A DNA stretch of 64,000 bases, taken from contig JALMGJ010000018.1 in NCBI GenBank assembly GCA_023362775.1, positions 1,116,001 through 1,180,000 of the forward strand. Direction: 5' to 3'. Source of the stretch: Charina bottae (taxonomy: Eukaryota > Chordata > Lepidosauria > Squamata > Charinaidae). Below, piece by piece: positions 49,510 through 60,300 of this stretch; within the stretch, counting starts at the first letter, position 1; each line of letters begins with the position of its first letter. Position numbers and translations under genes: made by a program. Under the pieces are notes generated by a model. That model was not told the origin of the DNA. It was given only the letters and a program-made list of their open reading frames with translations, and did not search any database.

Positions 49510-50537
49510 TAAAGCACCCTTAAACCCAGCCTGCTCTTACGCAGATGCCAGAGGTGTCTGCTCCCCAACTGTCTTAGAGGTGAAAAAGGGGCTACTGCTC
49601 TGCCCTCCCCAGGAGGCCCGAGCAGCTCCCCAGTTGCTACAAGTCGCTTCCTTCAAGCCAATCCCATCCAATCACAGATATACAGCCTGCGGATTCCTAA
49701 GCCACTGTCCTCCAAAAAACATGTTCAAACAATGACTGAGACCTAACTAGCACGAAAACAGAAATTATAATTGATCAATCTACGGTCCAAAATGTTTGGA
49801 GTGCCCTAACGGTAATCATGATGGTAATAATAAATCTTTTCCACCAAAATATCAAGCAATGGGAAGAACAGATGAGTCATCTAGAATCAAGAGAATAGGA
49901 TAGCAATATCTATTATATTATATTAATATTAATTACAAATGCTTTTTACCAATTTAAACATTTGGTTGTAAGCATTATGTATACATATAAATATTAGTAT
50001 CTGAATATCAAATAAAAACAATGCTCCAGTAATATTTGTCAAGGTGTGAAGATGAATTGGCACCAGTTCAATTTTAATCTGTATTTTTCTGGCAGCTAGA
50101 GTGGACTGCAAGTTTTCTCCAAAAGATGAACCAGGAACACTTCTGGTCTGTCGTCTCTGCAGCCTACACTCATACACTCACCTAAAAGAGCAACAATCCT
50201 TGCCACAAAGGATTGGGACTTGTAAGGCTGGTATGTGACATCCCATTACCGTGATGGGACCACTCTCCTCTCTTTATGGGTGAATATAGCCAAAGCAGTA
50301 TCTTAGCATAAGCCCAAACGTGTGGATTCATAAAATGAGCTCATGCCAGGACAACCTAGAAACCACTGCTAGTGAAACTCAGGCTGCTTAAAGAATTGGC
50401 AGTGCTTACTTTCCTATGTGTGAAATTGAAGAGGGTATTTTAAAAAGTGTGCTAAGAAATGCAGAATATTTTAAAGGATGCTCTTGCGTATTGCTGTGCA
50501 AAAAGCTTTATCCATTCACAAAATAGCTTCCATCAAT
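49510..50537. other. pre-insertion flank of the L1, nothing recognised
   Basis: No gene or repeat with defined ends. Confidence 0.35.
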
Positions 50538-51639
50538 TTATGAGAATGCTGAGATCGCTTCCGGGTGTTGAGACTGTCAGTGCGCTGAACCGAGCTCTCC
50601 GTCTCGGCTCCGCGGCTTTCCTGCTTGCAGCGGTTTTTTTTAAAAAAAAACCGCTGAAATTTCCTCTTTGAAGAAAAGAGGATCAGAAGATTGACCAAGA
50701 AGGGTCGCTGAAATCGCCGCTCTTTCCCGATCCCTGTATTTCCACTGCAGGGAAAAGGAAATTGATGCGGCGAAAGCGACTGGAAGGGACATCGTTGCTC
50801 TGCAGGAAGCCGTGAATTCTTTAAAGATAAGTAGCACCTAAAATTCAACCTTTTAGTCACTAGTTTATGATTGTTTTTTGTTAATTAAAATTTGCCTATT
50901 ATCAGCTAAGATCTTTCTATGGATATGATTAATAATGCTGGTGTTTTTATAACTTTCTTGCCAAGGAGATTTGGGAAAACGGTGGAAGCTTAAAGATTAA
51001 TTGACTTTACTTGAAGCTAAAGTGACATTGCCTATTGATGAATGGTTCAATTGCTTAATTGGAATTATTTTGTCTTCTCTGGACTTTGAACTTTAGTGGA
51101 TTAATGGTTTGCTGATTTAAATTCCCTTTTCTTTTACTTTGAGGCTGCATTTTTTTTGTAAGCTGTTGGAATATTATCTGGAATATAAAAGATACTTTTT
51201 GAATGCCTATGTCTTGTATATCATTTGGATTTTTCCTATTCTTTTGGGATTGTAATTGCTTGCTTTTTGGAGAACAGAGACAGTTAGAGAACTGAAGCCT
51301 TTCCTCCTTTTTTTTTCTTTGGTTGGATTTGTGGACATAAACTTGCCTGGGAAACCCTGGACTGTTTACAATTAAAGAGAACATCTGCAGTATTCTTATC
51401 TTTTATTTTCTTTATGTGAGGACTCTTGAGTTAACTAAAGTACAATTTGTTTTTTTTTATGACAACTACTATGAAAAGGCAGTTTTATTTTTACTTTTTG
51501 TATTTTTTACTTAATACATTTTTTTAATAATTCCTACTCCCTTCTCCCCTTTCCCTTTTTTTTTTTAGCTTGTTGTTGTTTCCCTTTTCCTCCTGTCTTT
51601 TTTTATCTTTTATTGCTCCTGTCTATTTTATTCCTCCTG

Positions 51640-51718
51640 TCTTTTTATCTTAATTATTGTAACCCTCCCAGAGTCCCTTGTATGGGAGATGGGCGGGGAA
51701 TAAATTAAATAAATAATA

Positions 51719-51754
<36 letters not shown>

Positions 51755-51757
51755 CTT
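51640..51757 (+). mobile_element. CR1/L2-type tail with (AAT)n in the L1 5' region
   Basis: GTAACCCTCCCAGAGTCCC…GGGAGATGGGCGGGGAATAA is followed by about 11 AAT units ending 22 bp before the ORF1 start codon. Confidence 0.6.
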
Positions 51758-51778
51758 TACAGGAACACTATATACAGC

Positions 51779-52855
51779 ATGGCGACCGTGACTGCCAGGG
51801 TGAAGAGAGACAGAGACAAGGAAAAGGAGAAAGAGACCGGAAGGATGTCCACAGACCCCAATGCAACGTCTTCAGAACCACCAACATCAGATATGAAAAA
51901 AATATTGGATGCGATTACAGCACTGAATAAAAAAATGGATGATTCAACTGCTACTTTAGAGAAAAAGATGGAAGACTCTATTGTTACCTTAGAGAAAAAG
52001 ATGGAAGACTCAGTTGCTTCCCTAGATAAAAAAATGGACAAAAAAATAGACAATTTAGGCCAACAAGTAGACAAAAAAATGGAAGCTATGAAAGAAGATT
52101 TAAAACAGGAATTCAGAAAAGAAATACAGAATGTCAAGGAGATAGTGAATAATCTGTCAGGGGAACTTAAAGAGACACAAGGACAGGTTCAAAAATTAGA
52201 GACTAAATCAGAATCTATTACTAAAGATATGGAATATAATTTAGATGCTATTGCACTAGTAGAAATGAGAGAGAAAGAATTTATTTTGAGATTGAGAGGA
52301 GTTCCAGAAAAATCAAATGAGAACACAGAAAATATAGTTGGTGCTTTAGCCCAATTTTTATAGATGGTAGAACAAGATCTTGATTCTGAAATAGATAAAA
52401 TCTTTAGAGTCAATTCACGTTATGCTAGAGAAAAGAAGGTGCCAAGAGATATATTGATATACTTTGTGAGGAAAGTTACAAAAGAGCAAATCCTGAAGAA
52501 ACATTATAACACCAGATTGAATATAGCAGGGAAGGATATAATTGTTTTAAAAGAAGTCCCCCTAAGAATATTAAGAAAAAGAAAAGAATACTCCTTCTTT
52601 ACAGATAAATTAAAACAAAATAATATACCATTTAGATGGGAAAGAGTAGAGGGAGTATCTTTTATTTTTAAAGAGCAAAGATTTAAAATAACTTCCATTT
52701 TAAAGGCAAAAGCATTTTTAGAGAAATATAAGACAGACATGAGTGATGCATCCAAAGTCTTGGGGGAAAAGAGAGAGACATCTGAAGATAAGGAAAAGAG
52801 TGAAGATTTATCGGAGATGGGAGCTTCTGGAGTGGATTTAAGAAAGAACTTTTAA
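51779..52855 (+). pseudogene. L1 ORF1 (RNA-binding protein), one in-frame stop
   Basis: 358 codons in a single frame have one TAG at 52361-52363. The N-terminus is basic, followed by a coiled coil with 11-residue LEKKMEDSxxT repeats (residues about 50-95, three near-identical units). An RRM-like region follows (FILRLRGVPEKS before the stop, RVNSRYAREKKVPRDILIYF after). A C-terminal domain with RFKITSILKAKAFLEKYK completes the L1 ORF1p plan. The ORF binds L1 RNA as a trimeric chaperone in known L1s. It ends 13 bp before the ORF2 start. Confidence 0.85.
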
Positions 52856-52868
52856 ATACTAAAACATT

Positions 52869-53831
52869 ATGGACTATAAATATTTAACATGGAATATCAA
52901 TGGGGAGAACTCCCCCCAAAAAAGAAAGAATTTTTTTCATTTTCTGAAAAGATTGAGATTGGATATAATTTGTCTACAAGAGACTCATATTTGTAAAAAA
53001 GACATTAAGTATTTGATTCAAAAACAATTAGGAGAAGAATTCATTTCAGCTGGATCAAAAAAAACTAAGAGGGTAGTTTTGTATGTACAAAAAAAATTGA
53101 ATCCAAAGTTAATATTGACTGATGATGAAGGAAGATATATAGCAGCGGAAGTAAATATACAAGGGACTAAAACATTGATGGTTGGACTTTACGCTCCAAA
53201 TTTTGAGAAAGGACTATTTTATAAGAATTTGATGGATAAACTTTTGGACTTATCATATGAGAATTGGTGTTTTATGGGTGACTGGAATGGGGTGATTCTC
53301 CCAATGGAAGATAGACATTCGCAAAAAAATGTGAAACCCACTCAGGGAAAACTACCCCAAACATTTTTTGATTTGAAAGACATGTTGGATTTACAAGATA
53401 TTTGGAGACTTATGAATGGGAACTCTAAAGAGTATACATATTACTCAGAGATATATAAATCATTTTCTATAATAGATATGTTTTTGATTTCTAAAAGTTT
53501 AATGATGGATGTTAACAAGGTTGAAATATTACCTAAAACCTTATCAGACCATAATCCTGTATTGTTAACTATCAAAGAGAAAAGGAATATATTCCGATGG
53601 AGATTAAATGAGTCAATCTTTCGGAAAGAAGACGTTGTTGATACATGTAAGAAAAGGCTAAGAGAATATTTTTTATTGAATTTAAATAAGGACACTAGTA
53701 TTCAAATTGTTTGGGACGCAAGTAAAGCTTATATGAGGGGTTATTTCATTCAATATAATGCTCAAATGAGGAGAAAGAAGCGAGAAAAAATTCAATTGAT
53801 TTTGGATGAAATTAAAAGAAAAGAGAAATGA
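52869..53831 (+). pseudogene. L1 ORF2, AP-like endonuclease part
   Basis: The domain is intact: TWNINGENSPQKR, IICLQETHI, FMGDWNGVI, IDMFLIS and LSDHNPVL are the conserved L1 endonuclease blocks with catalytic Asn, Glu, Asp and His. It ends at a TGA (53829-53831) where the RT frame (53828 on) overlaps by 4 bases, so one base has been gained or lost near 53820. Confidence 0.85.
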
Positions 53832-54764
53832 GGGATAAACCAATGGATAATACATTGATAACTCAAATTAAATTTTTACAAAAACAAGTATCAATGATTT
53901 TGGTACAGGAAATAGAGACTCAAATGAAATTTACGAAACAGAAATATTTTGAATTTGCAAATAAACCAGGAAGATGGTTAGCCCATAAATTAAGAAAACA
54001 AAGACAAAAAAATATAATTTCTAACATACAACATGAAGGGAAAACTCTAGTGAATAATGTAGACATACAAGGAACTTTTCATTCTTATTATACATCACTG
54101 TATAAAAAACAAGATGTTCAATTAGCTGAAATCGATGAATATATGAGTAAGCAAAGATTAACTGTTTTAAATGATCAACAAAGAACAATACTTAATAATC
54201 CTATAACAAAAGAGGAAATGACAATGGCCTTTAAGAAAATTAATAGTGGAAAAGTGCTAGGACTGGATGGCTTATCGGCAGCTTATTATAAATATTTCGA
54301 ACTATGTATACCTCTTCAGAAAACTATAAATTTGATTTTGGAAACAGGAATTATGCCAGAAACTTGGAAAGAGGCCCACATTACATTGATTCCGAAGGAA
54401 CAGCTAAATTTGAATTCAACAAAGAATTATAGACCAATATCATTATTGAATAATGACTATAAGATATTTACAAACATATTGGCAGAAAGAATGAAAAATA
54501 TACTCAAGGATTTTATTCATCAAGACCAAGCTGGTTTTTTACCTAAAAGACAAATTAGAGACAATGTTAGAAATGTCCTGGATGTTTTGGAGTATTTAGA
54601 ACAACATAATGAAAAACAAGCTGCTTTGATATTTATACAGTATATGCGGAAAAAGCATTTAACAATTTAAATTGGTCTTTTATGTTTAAAGTACTGGAGA
54701 CTATGAATTTTGGAGGAAATTTCATTAAGTGGATTAAATCAATATATGCACCACAACATGCAAA
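53828..54764 (+). pseudogene. L1 ORF2, RT part before the PLE insertion
   Basis: FANKPGRWLAHKLRKQ, GLDGLSAAYYKYFE, NYRPISLLNNDYKIF and FIHQDQAGFLPKRQI are RT blocks 0-3. At about 54630-54650 a short insertion destroys motif A: the expected FLDAEKAF reads as two frames (LIFIQYM and then AEKAFNNLNW), removing the first catalytic Asp. The frame continues to HAKIIVNG, where the Penelope-like element enters. Confidence 0.85.
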
Positions 54765-54854
54765 AATAATTGTTAACGGAATGTCTATGAAGGTTCTCAG
54801 TCATCCAGGTGGAATTGTCTGTAGCTTGAATCATGTCAACTGGATTTCTATTTT

Positions 54855-54903
54855 CTCAGTGGAAACGTTTCGCTCCTTATCCAAGGAGCTTCTTCAGTCT
54901 GAG
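54855..54903 (-). ncRNA. hammerhead-ribozyme-like motif, left PLE arm
   Basis: Reverse complement of the motif at 20385-20433, with the same core CTGAAGA, stem II GCTCCTT/AAGGAGC and GAAAC. Confidence 0.65.
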
Positions 54904-55623
54904 CAAAGTTAGTAAGGGAATCCTAGATATGTTTCTAGGTAGCTGTGTGACCTTACACCTGGGGCTAGGTCATGGTTATATTGAGATGTTATTTTAAGTC
55001 CTTTTATCATCTAAAGGAGGATCGTTAAGATCACCATGCTGCTGTTGAGCTTGTGAAATGGTCTTAATCTTCCTAGGCACAGAAGACAAAGCAGGGAAGG
55101 AAGATGTGAACATTAATGTCCTCAAATGAGTGTCCTTTTTCCTTTAGATGAAGATAAACTGCTGACTCTGGTCCTGTGGTGTTACTTCTCCTGTGTTGGG
55201 CCATCCTCCTGTACAAAAGTTGTTTGGTTTCTCCAATGTAGAGTTCAGAGCACTCCTCACTGCACTGGATTGCATAAACTACAATATAAATACAAGTTTA
55301 ATGTTCACATTTTAGACAGAGAAGATAGGTGATTTGAGAGAGGGGTCAAGGAATCCATTTATGCCAACTTGGAAAATCCTTCCTTGAATAGAGGTGGGGG
55401 CCTCAGGCACAATCTTTCCCCCATCTTCCTCCCTGCTTTGTCTTCTGTGCCTAGGAAGATTAAGACCATTTCACAAGCTCAACAGCAGCATGGTGATCTT
55501 AACAATCCTCCTTTAGATGATAAAAGGACTTAAAATAACATCTCAATATAACCATGACCTAGCCCCAGGTGTAAGGTCACACAGCTACCTAGAAACATAT
55601 CTAGGATTCCCTTACTAACTTTG

Positions 55624-55672
55624 CTCAGACTGAAGAAGCTCCTTGGATAAGGAGCGAAACGTTTCCACTGAG
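55624..55672 (+). ncRNA. hammerhead-ribozyme-like motif, right PLE arm
   Basis: Identical to the motif at 20385-20433, including stem I pairs CTCAG/CTGAG and the extra A before stem II. Confidence 0.65.
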
Positions 55673-55856
55673 AAAATAGAAATCCACTTGACATGATTCA
55701 AGCTACAGACAATTGTTAACGGAGAATTTAGTAAACCATGTGAAATACAAAAAGGTACAAGACAAGGTTGTCCTTTATCTCCACTTCTGTTTATATTGGT
55801 TTTAGAAGTCTTGCTTAGAGATATTAGACAAGATAATGGTATTCATGGCATTAGAA

Positions 55857-56176
55857 CAGAGCTTTCCAAACTGTGTGTCGCGACACAAAAGTGTGTCGCC
55901 ACACCACCCGGAAGCGGCGGCGCGTGTGTACACGGCGGCCGCGGCGCGGCTTCCGCGTTTTAGCGGAGGCTGCTGCCGCTGCCGCCGTGCACACGCACGC
56001 CACCGCACACACCCCCACGCCGCCACCGTGCACACGTGCGCCGCCACACACACCCCCGCGCCGCCACCGTGCACGTGCGCCTCCCTCCTGCGCCGCCGCC
56101 ATGCGCACGTGCACGCCACGCTGCCACCGCCGGCGCCGCCGGTGTGTTGCCAGCGGCAGCACTTTGGAAAGCCCTG
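55857..56176. mobile_element. hAT-type MITE in L1 RT
   Basis: The ends are CAGAGCTTTCCAAACTG and CTTTGGAAAGCCCTG. The duplication CATTAGAA/CATCAGAG reflects an original CATTAGAG. Removing the insert restores the L1 reading GIHGIRVKKEVYKLRAFADD, where motif C ADD is intact. The core is GCC/CGCC-rich. Confidence 0.88.
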
Positions 56177-56293
56177 CATCAGAGTTAAAAAGGAAGTTTA
56201 TAAATTAAGAGCCTTTGCTGACGATCTAGTCATTATCTTAGAGAATCCACTGGATGGAATTGAGTTATTGATGCAGAAATGGCAAAATGGTGT

Positions 56294-56324
56294 TTTGCCA
56301 GCGGCGGCACGTTGGAAAGCCCTG
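56294..56324. mobile_element. hAT MITE right-end remnant at an L1 deletion
   Basis: Only GCCAGCGGCGGCACGTTGG and AAAGCCCTG remain. The L1 sequence between RT and the WQ…FIWQGKKPR block is missing at this point. Confidence 0.65.
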
Positions 56325-56686
56325 ATTTAAACAGTGGCAGAAGGATATTTCTATGTTTATTTGGCAAGGGAAAAAACCAAGAATAAAATATACAAAGTCT
56401 TGCAAGATTCAAAAGAAAGAGGAGGTTTAGGTCTCCCGGATTTGAAATTGTATCATGCAGCCTGTGGTTTGGTATGGCTTAAAGAATGGATTGTTTTGAA
56501 AAATGAAAAACTATTAAATTTGGAGGGACATGAATTAAGATTTGGATGGCATGGATATCTGTGGTATGACAAAGCTACAGTTAATGTAGACTTTAAAAAT
56601 CATTATATTAGAAGATCTTTGTTGAGAATTTGGAATAAATATAAATCAACTTTATGTTATAAGAGACCCTTATGGATTTCTACGCA

Positions 56687-57068
56687 CATCTCTCTCCCCT
56701 CACCTTTAGAGCCCAAAAAACTAGGGAGGGTCCCTTCTGAGATGTTTGCCACGCCCCCATTCCTTCTGTGGGCTCAGCTGCTGCTTATCCAACCATTGCC
56801 CTGGCTGCGGCTCTTCCCCATCTCCCAAGGTCATTCCCACAGACCATTACAGCCCACTTCTCCCCACAAAAGCCATCCTGTGAGAAAGGTTGAGCTGAGA
56901 GAGAGAGTGTCCCCAGGGGGCTTCTGTGATTGTGGGGGACTGGAACTGGGGTCTTCCTGGTGCCAGGCCAATGACACATAATGTGCTTTGTTTAATTTAA
57001 TGTGTACAAGCCAAGCCATGGTGGCATGTAAACCATACTTTGTCAGTGTCTTTGTTTCAGTCAATTGT
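56687..57068. mobile_element. 382-bp retroposon of unknown family in the L1
   Basis: A 12-bp duplication GATTTCTACGCA flanks it (56675-56686 and 57069-57080). There is no clear poly(A), tRNA head or coding domain. A CCAATGACACATAATGTGC segment lies near 56970. Confidence 0.6.
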
Positions 57069-57249
57069 GATTTCTACGCAAGAAGCATTTTATAGAGTAG
57101 AAGTAAGAAATAAGGACAAGTGGTTGACTTATAAGGACTTTCTAAAAAAGGAACAAGGGTATTATGTAATAAAATCAAAAGAAGAACTTGCTCAAGAAGG
57201 ATATACTTTTCAATGGCTTTCCTATATGCAATTTATAGAAAAATTTAAA

Positions 57250-57355
57250 TTATTTATTTTATTTATTTATTTAATTTATATAACCGCCCATCTCCCCCGA
57301 CGGGGAACTCTGGGCGGGAGATAAAAGATAAAAATAGATTTAAAAAAATAGATTA
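57250..57355 (-). mobile_element. CR1/L2-type tail in the L1 C-terminal region
   Basis: (ATTT)n followed by ACCGCCCATCTCCCCCGACG and GAACTCTGGGCGGGAG interrupts the ORF2 C-terminal frame. Confidence 0.6.
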
Positions 57356-57545
57356 AAAAAAATTGGAATTTGAACAATCCAAATCAGAATTTGAAATACA
57401 ACTATGTGAAACTGATGAACACTTAATTGCTAAAATGTATAAATTATTGTTAAAAGGAGAAATGGTGGAGGAACAAGTTAAAGACTGTATGATTTAATGG
57501 GCAAACAATATTGGCCACAATATACAACTCCAACAATGGGAAGAT

Positions 57546-58094
57546 ATGTGGACTAAAGGATTAAAATTTACTTTGTCTTATAATCTAAAAGAAAACTTTT
57601 ACAAGATGATGTACCGATGGTATATGACCCCACAAAAACTTGTAAAAATGTATGGGAATATTTCCAACCTATGTTGGAAATGTAAAAAACAAGAGGGGTC
57701 TTTTTACCATATGTGGTGGACATGTAAAATAGCAAAGAAATTTTGGATTGAGATACATTCACTGATGCAAAGTATATTACAAATAAGAATACCATTTAAG
57801 CCAGATTTTTTTTTACTCGGAATTTTGGATGTACAAATAGAAAAACATTTTTTTAGAATAATACAATACATGATTACGGCAGCAAGACTTTTATATGCAC
57901 AGAACTGGAAAAACCAAAGTTTACCAATGATACAGGAATGGATGTTGAAATTACTAGATATGGCAGAAAATGACAAACTGACATGTTTATTAAAAGAAAA
58001 TTCAAACTGTTATTTTCTAAAAGAGCGGAAGCCTTTGATGGACTATTTGCAAAAAGCAGGAGGAGTAAAGCTTGCATGGGGTTTTGATGATTAG
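57546..58094 (+). pseudogene. L1 ORF2 C-terminal end
   Basis: This piece is 182 codons to a normal stop. It carries the zinc-like motif CWKCKKQEGSFYHMWWTC and the AARLLYAQNWKNQ block. It is in frame internally and separated from the rest by the insertions described above. Confidence 0.85.
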
Positions 58095-58395
58095 ATTATA
58101 TTTAAATAGAATATATTAGACAAGAAATGTATATGAATGTTATATGAATAGCCAGCATGTAAGAACAAACTATTTTTCTTTATTCTTATGACCATAGATA
58201 GATCGGAAGTTATCCAATTTCTATGTTTGTTTTTCCTTTCTTTCTTTTACTTTACTACACTTTTCTTTTCTTTCCTTTTTAATTTGTATTTCTATCTCTG
58301 TTTCATTTTCAGCTTTTAACTTTGTATATTTAAAATCTTAATAAAATTTATATAAAAAAAAATTATGAGAATGCTACTTGCAAGTCCCTCTAACC

Positions 58396-58632
58396 CAGAG
58401 CTTTCCAAACTGTGTGTCGCGACACAAAAGTGTGTCGCCACACAACCCAGAAGCGCTGATCATCATCAGCGCTTCCGGGTTTTCCCGCAGCGACACACCA
58501 ACTGCAGCGGGCAAAACCCGAAAGCAACAGCAGAGCTTCCGGGTTTTTGTGTGCTGCCGCACTTCCGGGTTTTCCCGCGGCAACACGCCGCCGGTTGGTG
58601 TGTCGCCGCAGGAAAAACTTTGGAAAGCCCTG
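58396..58632. mobile_element. hAT-type MITE just after the L1
   Basis: The ends are CAGAGCTTTCCAAACTG and CTTTGGAAAGCCCTG. A perfect 8-bp duplication CTCTAACC flanks it (58388-58395 and 58633-58640). It begins about 20 bp beyond the L1 target duplication. Confidence 0.9.
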
Positions 58633-58649
58633 CTCTAACCCATTCTCAT

Positions 58650-59280
58650 TAGATGCTTGTACTATTTTTTTCCCTGCTCAGGTTGGCGTAACAAAAACCA
58701 CCAAGTTCCATTCAACCATCATTTTTTATTTCCCAAGAACATTTAAGGCAACCCCAAGGCATTCTAAAAATAAAGCTAATGTTAAATGCTGCCACTTTGC
58801 TTTGCAGCATGACACCTTTGTTTTTTAAATCTTCTTTTTAAATGCATAGGTGGGTCAGCTGCAGCTAGCTTGCACACCAAGGCAAGTTTCCCAAGCACAT
58901 CAGCATCAGGATCAACATGTGGTTTTCTTGCAGGAGGCAGAACTGCCACCTCCCACGAGACCGTCCTATTTGGGCTGCTGCTGAACTTACTGCAGGATCT
59001 GAGCAGCTTCCTTCCCTCAGGACTACAAAACCCAGAGTCCTCCAATGAAGATGAAAGGGATACAGCAGGAAAAAAATAGATCAGCAAATCCCTACATTTC
59101 ATGCCACGTGTGACCTCAGCCACGATTTTGGATAGCTTTTAAAGGAAGTTGAAATGCATGATACTATGAATTGAAATCATCCTAGCTTTGGTGGGTTCAT
59201 ATTCCTGAGCTGTGAAAGGGTTTCCTTAGCTTTGGCTGAGAGTTTTAAGGGCAGGATTCGGCCCTTAACCAACCTATGAT
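58650..59280. other. PGK1 upstream flank, nothing recognised
   Basis: Unique-looking sequence with no domain-bearing frame. Confidence 0.35.
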
Positions 59281-59299
59281 TACTTCCCCCCACACACGC

Positions 59300-60300
59300 A
59301 CAAAAAAGGGGGCTGAAACGTGTGGCGCCACCAAAGGGAAGCCTCCTGGCCGGCGAGCCCAGCCGGTCCATTTGCTCCGCAAACTCCGCTTCCGCGCAAC
59401 CCGAGGCTGGGCGCCCATCTCAGGCCCAACCCAGGCCCCTCGCTGACCCTGATCAAGCCCCGCTTGACCGCCATACTTTCATTTTAAGGCAGAAAAAGGC
59501 TTATGGGGCCCATTTGGAGGCTTGTTGGGGGGAAAATGACCCGACGGAGGAGGCCTGTCAAGGCTTCAGGCAGGAACGGCGTAACCATGGAGACGTGGCC
59601 TCAGCGCCGCGCCTTCCCGCCATTTTGAGGCCCCGCTCCCGCTCCCGCTCCAGCCTGCGGCTCCCATCATCCCCTGCCAACCGGGAGGCTGGGAAAGGAA
59701 GGCCCCGGCAAAAGCAGGCGCCGTGGTCCAGCCAAGCCCGAGGCCCCGACTGAGGAGCGAGCAAGACGGCTTAGCCGCCCTTTCCGCGGCTCCGCGCGAG
59801 ACCGTGAGAGACGTAACGCTCCCCGGCATTAACAACGGCCAATCCGGCCTCGGCAAAGGGAGGGCGCAAGGCGGGGCCGCGGAGCTTCCCGCCCAGCCCC
59901 CAGAAGGCGAGACGCGACTTGCCGAATCGCCCCCCGCAGTCCTCTGCCGGGATTGACGGCCCCGCCGCCGAGCCAATCGCGCGACGCCCGGGAGGCAGGC
60001 CAGCCTATCCGGAGGAAGCGGGGGCGGGGGCGGGGCTGCCCGAGACCTTGCCGTGGGCCGCGCGGCTTTCCTCCCTTTTTCTCTGCCTCTCTCACGCGTC
60101 GGCAGGAGGTCGGTTACGCTGCTGAAGCCGCCGTCGAGATGTCGCTCTCCCACAAGCTCACCCTCGACAAAGTCGACGTGAAGGGCAAGCGCGTCGTCAT
60201 GAGGTGGGGCCCCCCTTTGCTGGGTGGGGAGGGGGGCGCTGTAGGGTTCGGCGGGGGCTGCGCTGATCCGGGAGGGCGCCTGGGCCCCGGGGTGCCCCGT
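59300..60300 (+). promoter_or_regulatory. PGK1 CpG-island promoter
   Basis: The block is dense in CpG and G+C and ends in PGK1 exon 1. CCAAT boxes occur at 59839-59843 and 59973-59977. A GC-box cluster (GGGGCGGGGGCGGGGC) is at about 60020-60036, and no TATA box precedes the start, as in the mammalian PGK1 promoter. The 5'UTR probably begins near 60060-60110. The island extends about 800 bp upstream, which would allow divergent transcription, but no gene was recognised there. Confidence 0.75.
60139..60203 (+). CDS. PGK1: phosphoglycerate kinase 1, exon 1 coding part
   Basis: The exon encodes [20 protein letters not shown] plus MR (the Arg codon is split AG|G). This is the conserved PGK N-terminus, matching human [20 protein letters not shown] with N5H and L12V. 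PGK transfers phosphate between 1,3-bisphosphoglycerate and ADP in cytosolic glycolysis. The donor GTGGGG follows at 60204. The ATG sits at the end of a CpG island. Exon length (65 coding bases) and phase fit the vertebrate PGK1 gene. Confidence 0.97.

Larger units (their letters stand above)
54781..55710. mobile_element. Penelope-like element insertion with inverted arms
   Basis: A 13-bp duplication AATTGTTAACGGA flanks it (54768-54780 and 55711-55723). The arms of about 290 bp (54817-55106 and 55421-55710) are near-perfect inverted repeats, each with a hammerhead-like motif. The centre encodes a GIY-YIG endonuclease in two halves on opposite strands: VYAIQCSEECSELYIGETK on minus (about 55220-55282) and LDREDR*FERGVKE…YANLENPSLN on plus (55312-55385). 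The whole is a dead inverted-rearranged copy. The RT is absent. Confidence 0.88.
50551..58362 (+). mobile_element. L1 LINE, essentially complete but broken and nested
   Basis: A 13-bp duplication TTATGAGAATGCT flanks it exactly (50538-50550 and 58363-58375). The order is G/C-rich 5'UTR (50551 on), ORF1 (51779-52855), ORF2 endonuclease (52869-53831), RT pieces (53828-54760, 55713-55856, 56177-56290), C-terminal pieces (56325-56686, 57069-58094), then a pyrimidine-rich 3'UTR and AATAAAATTT-A tail. Nested inside are a Penelope-like element, one full hAT MITE and one hAT end, a 382-bp retroposon and two CR1-type tails. RT is deleted between about 56290 and 56325. It is inactive. Confidence 0.9.

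Noticed and set aside
59566..60153. 195-codon minus-strand frame upstream of PGK1, as a divergent gene
   Set aside because: Arises from CpG-island composition and overlaps PGK1 exon 1; no recognised domain.
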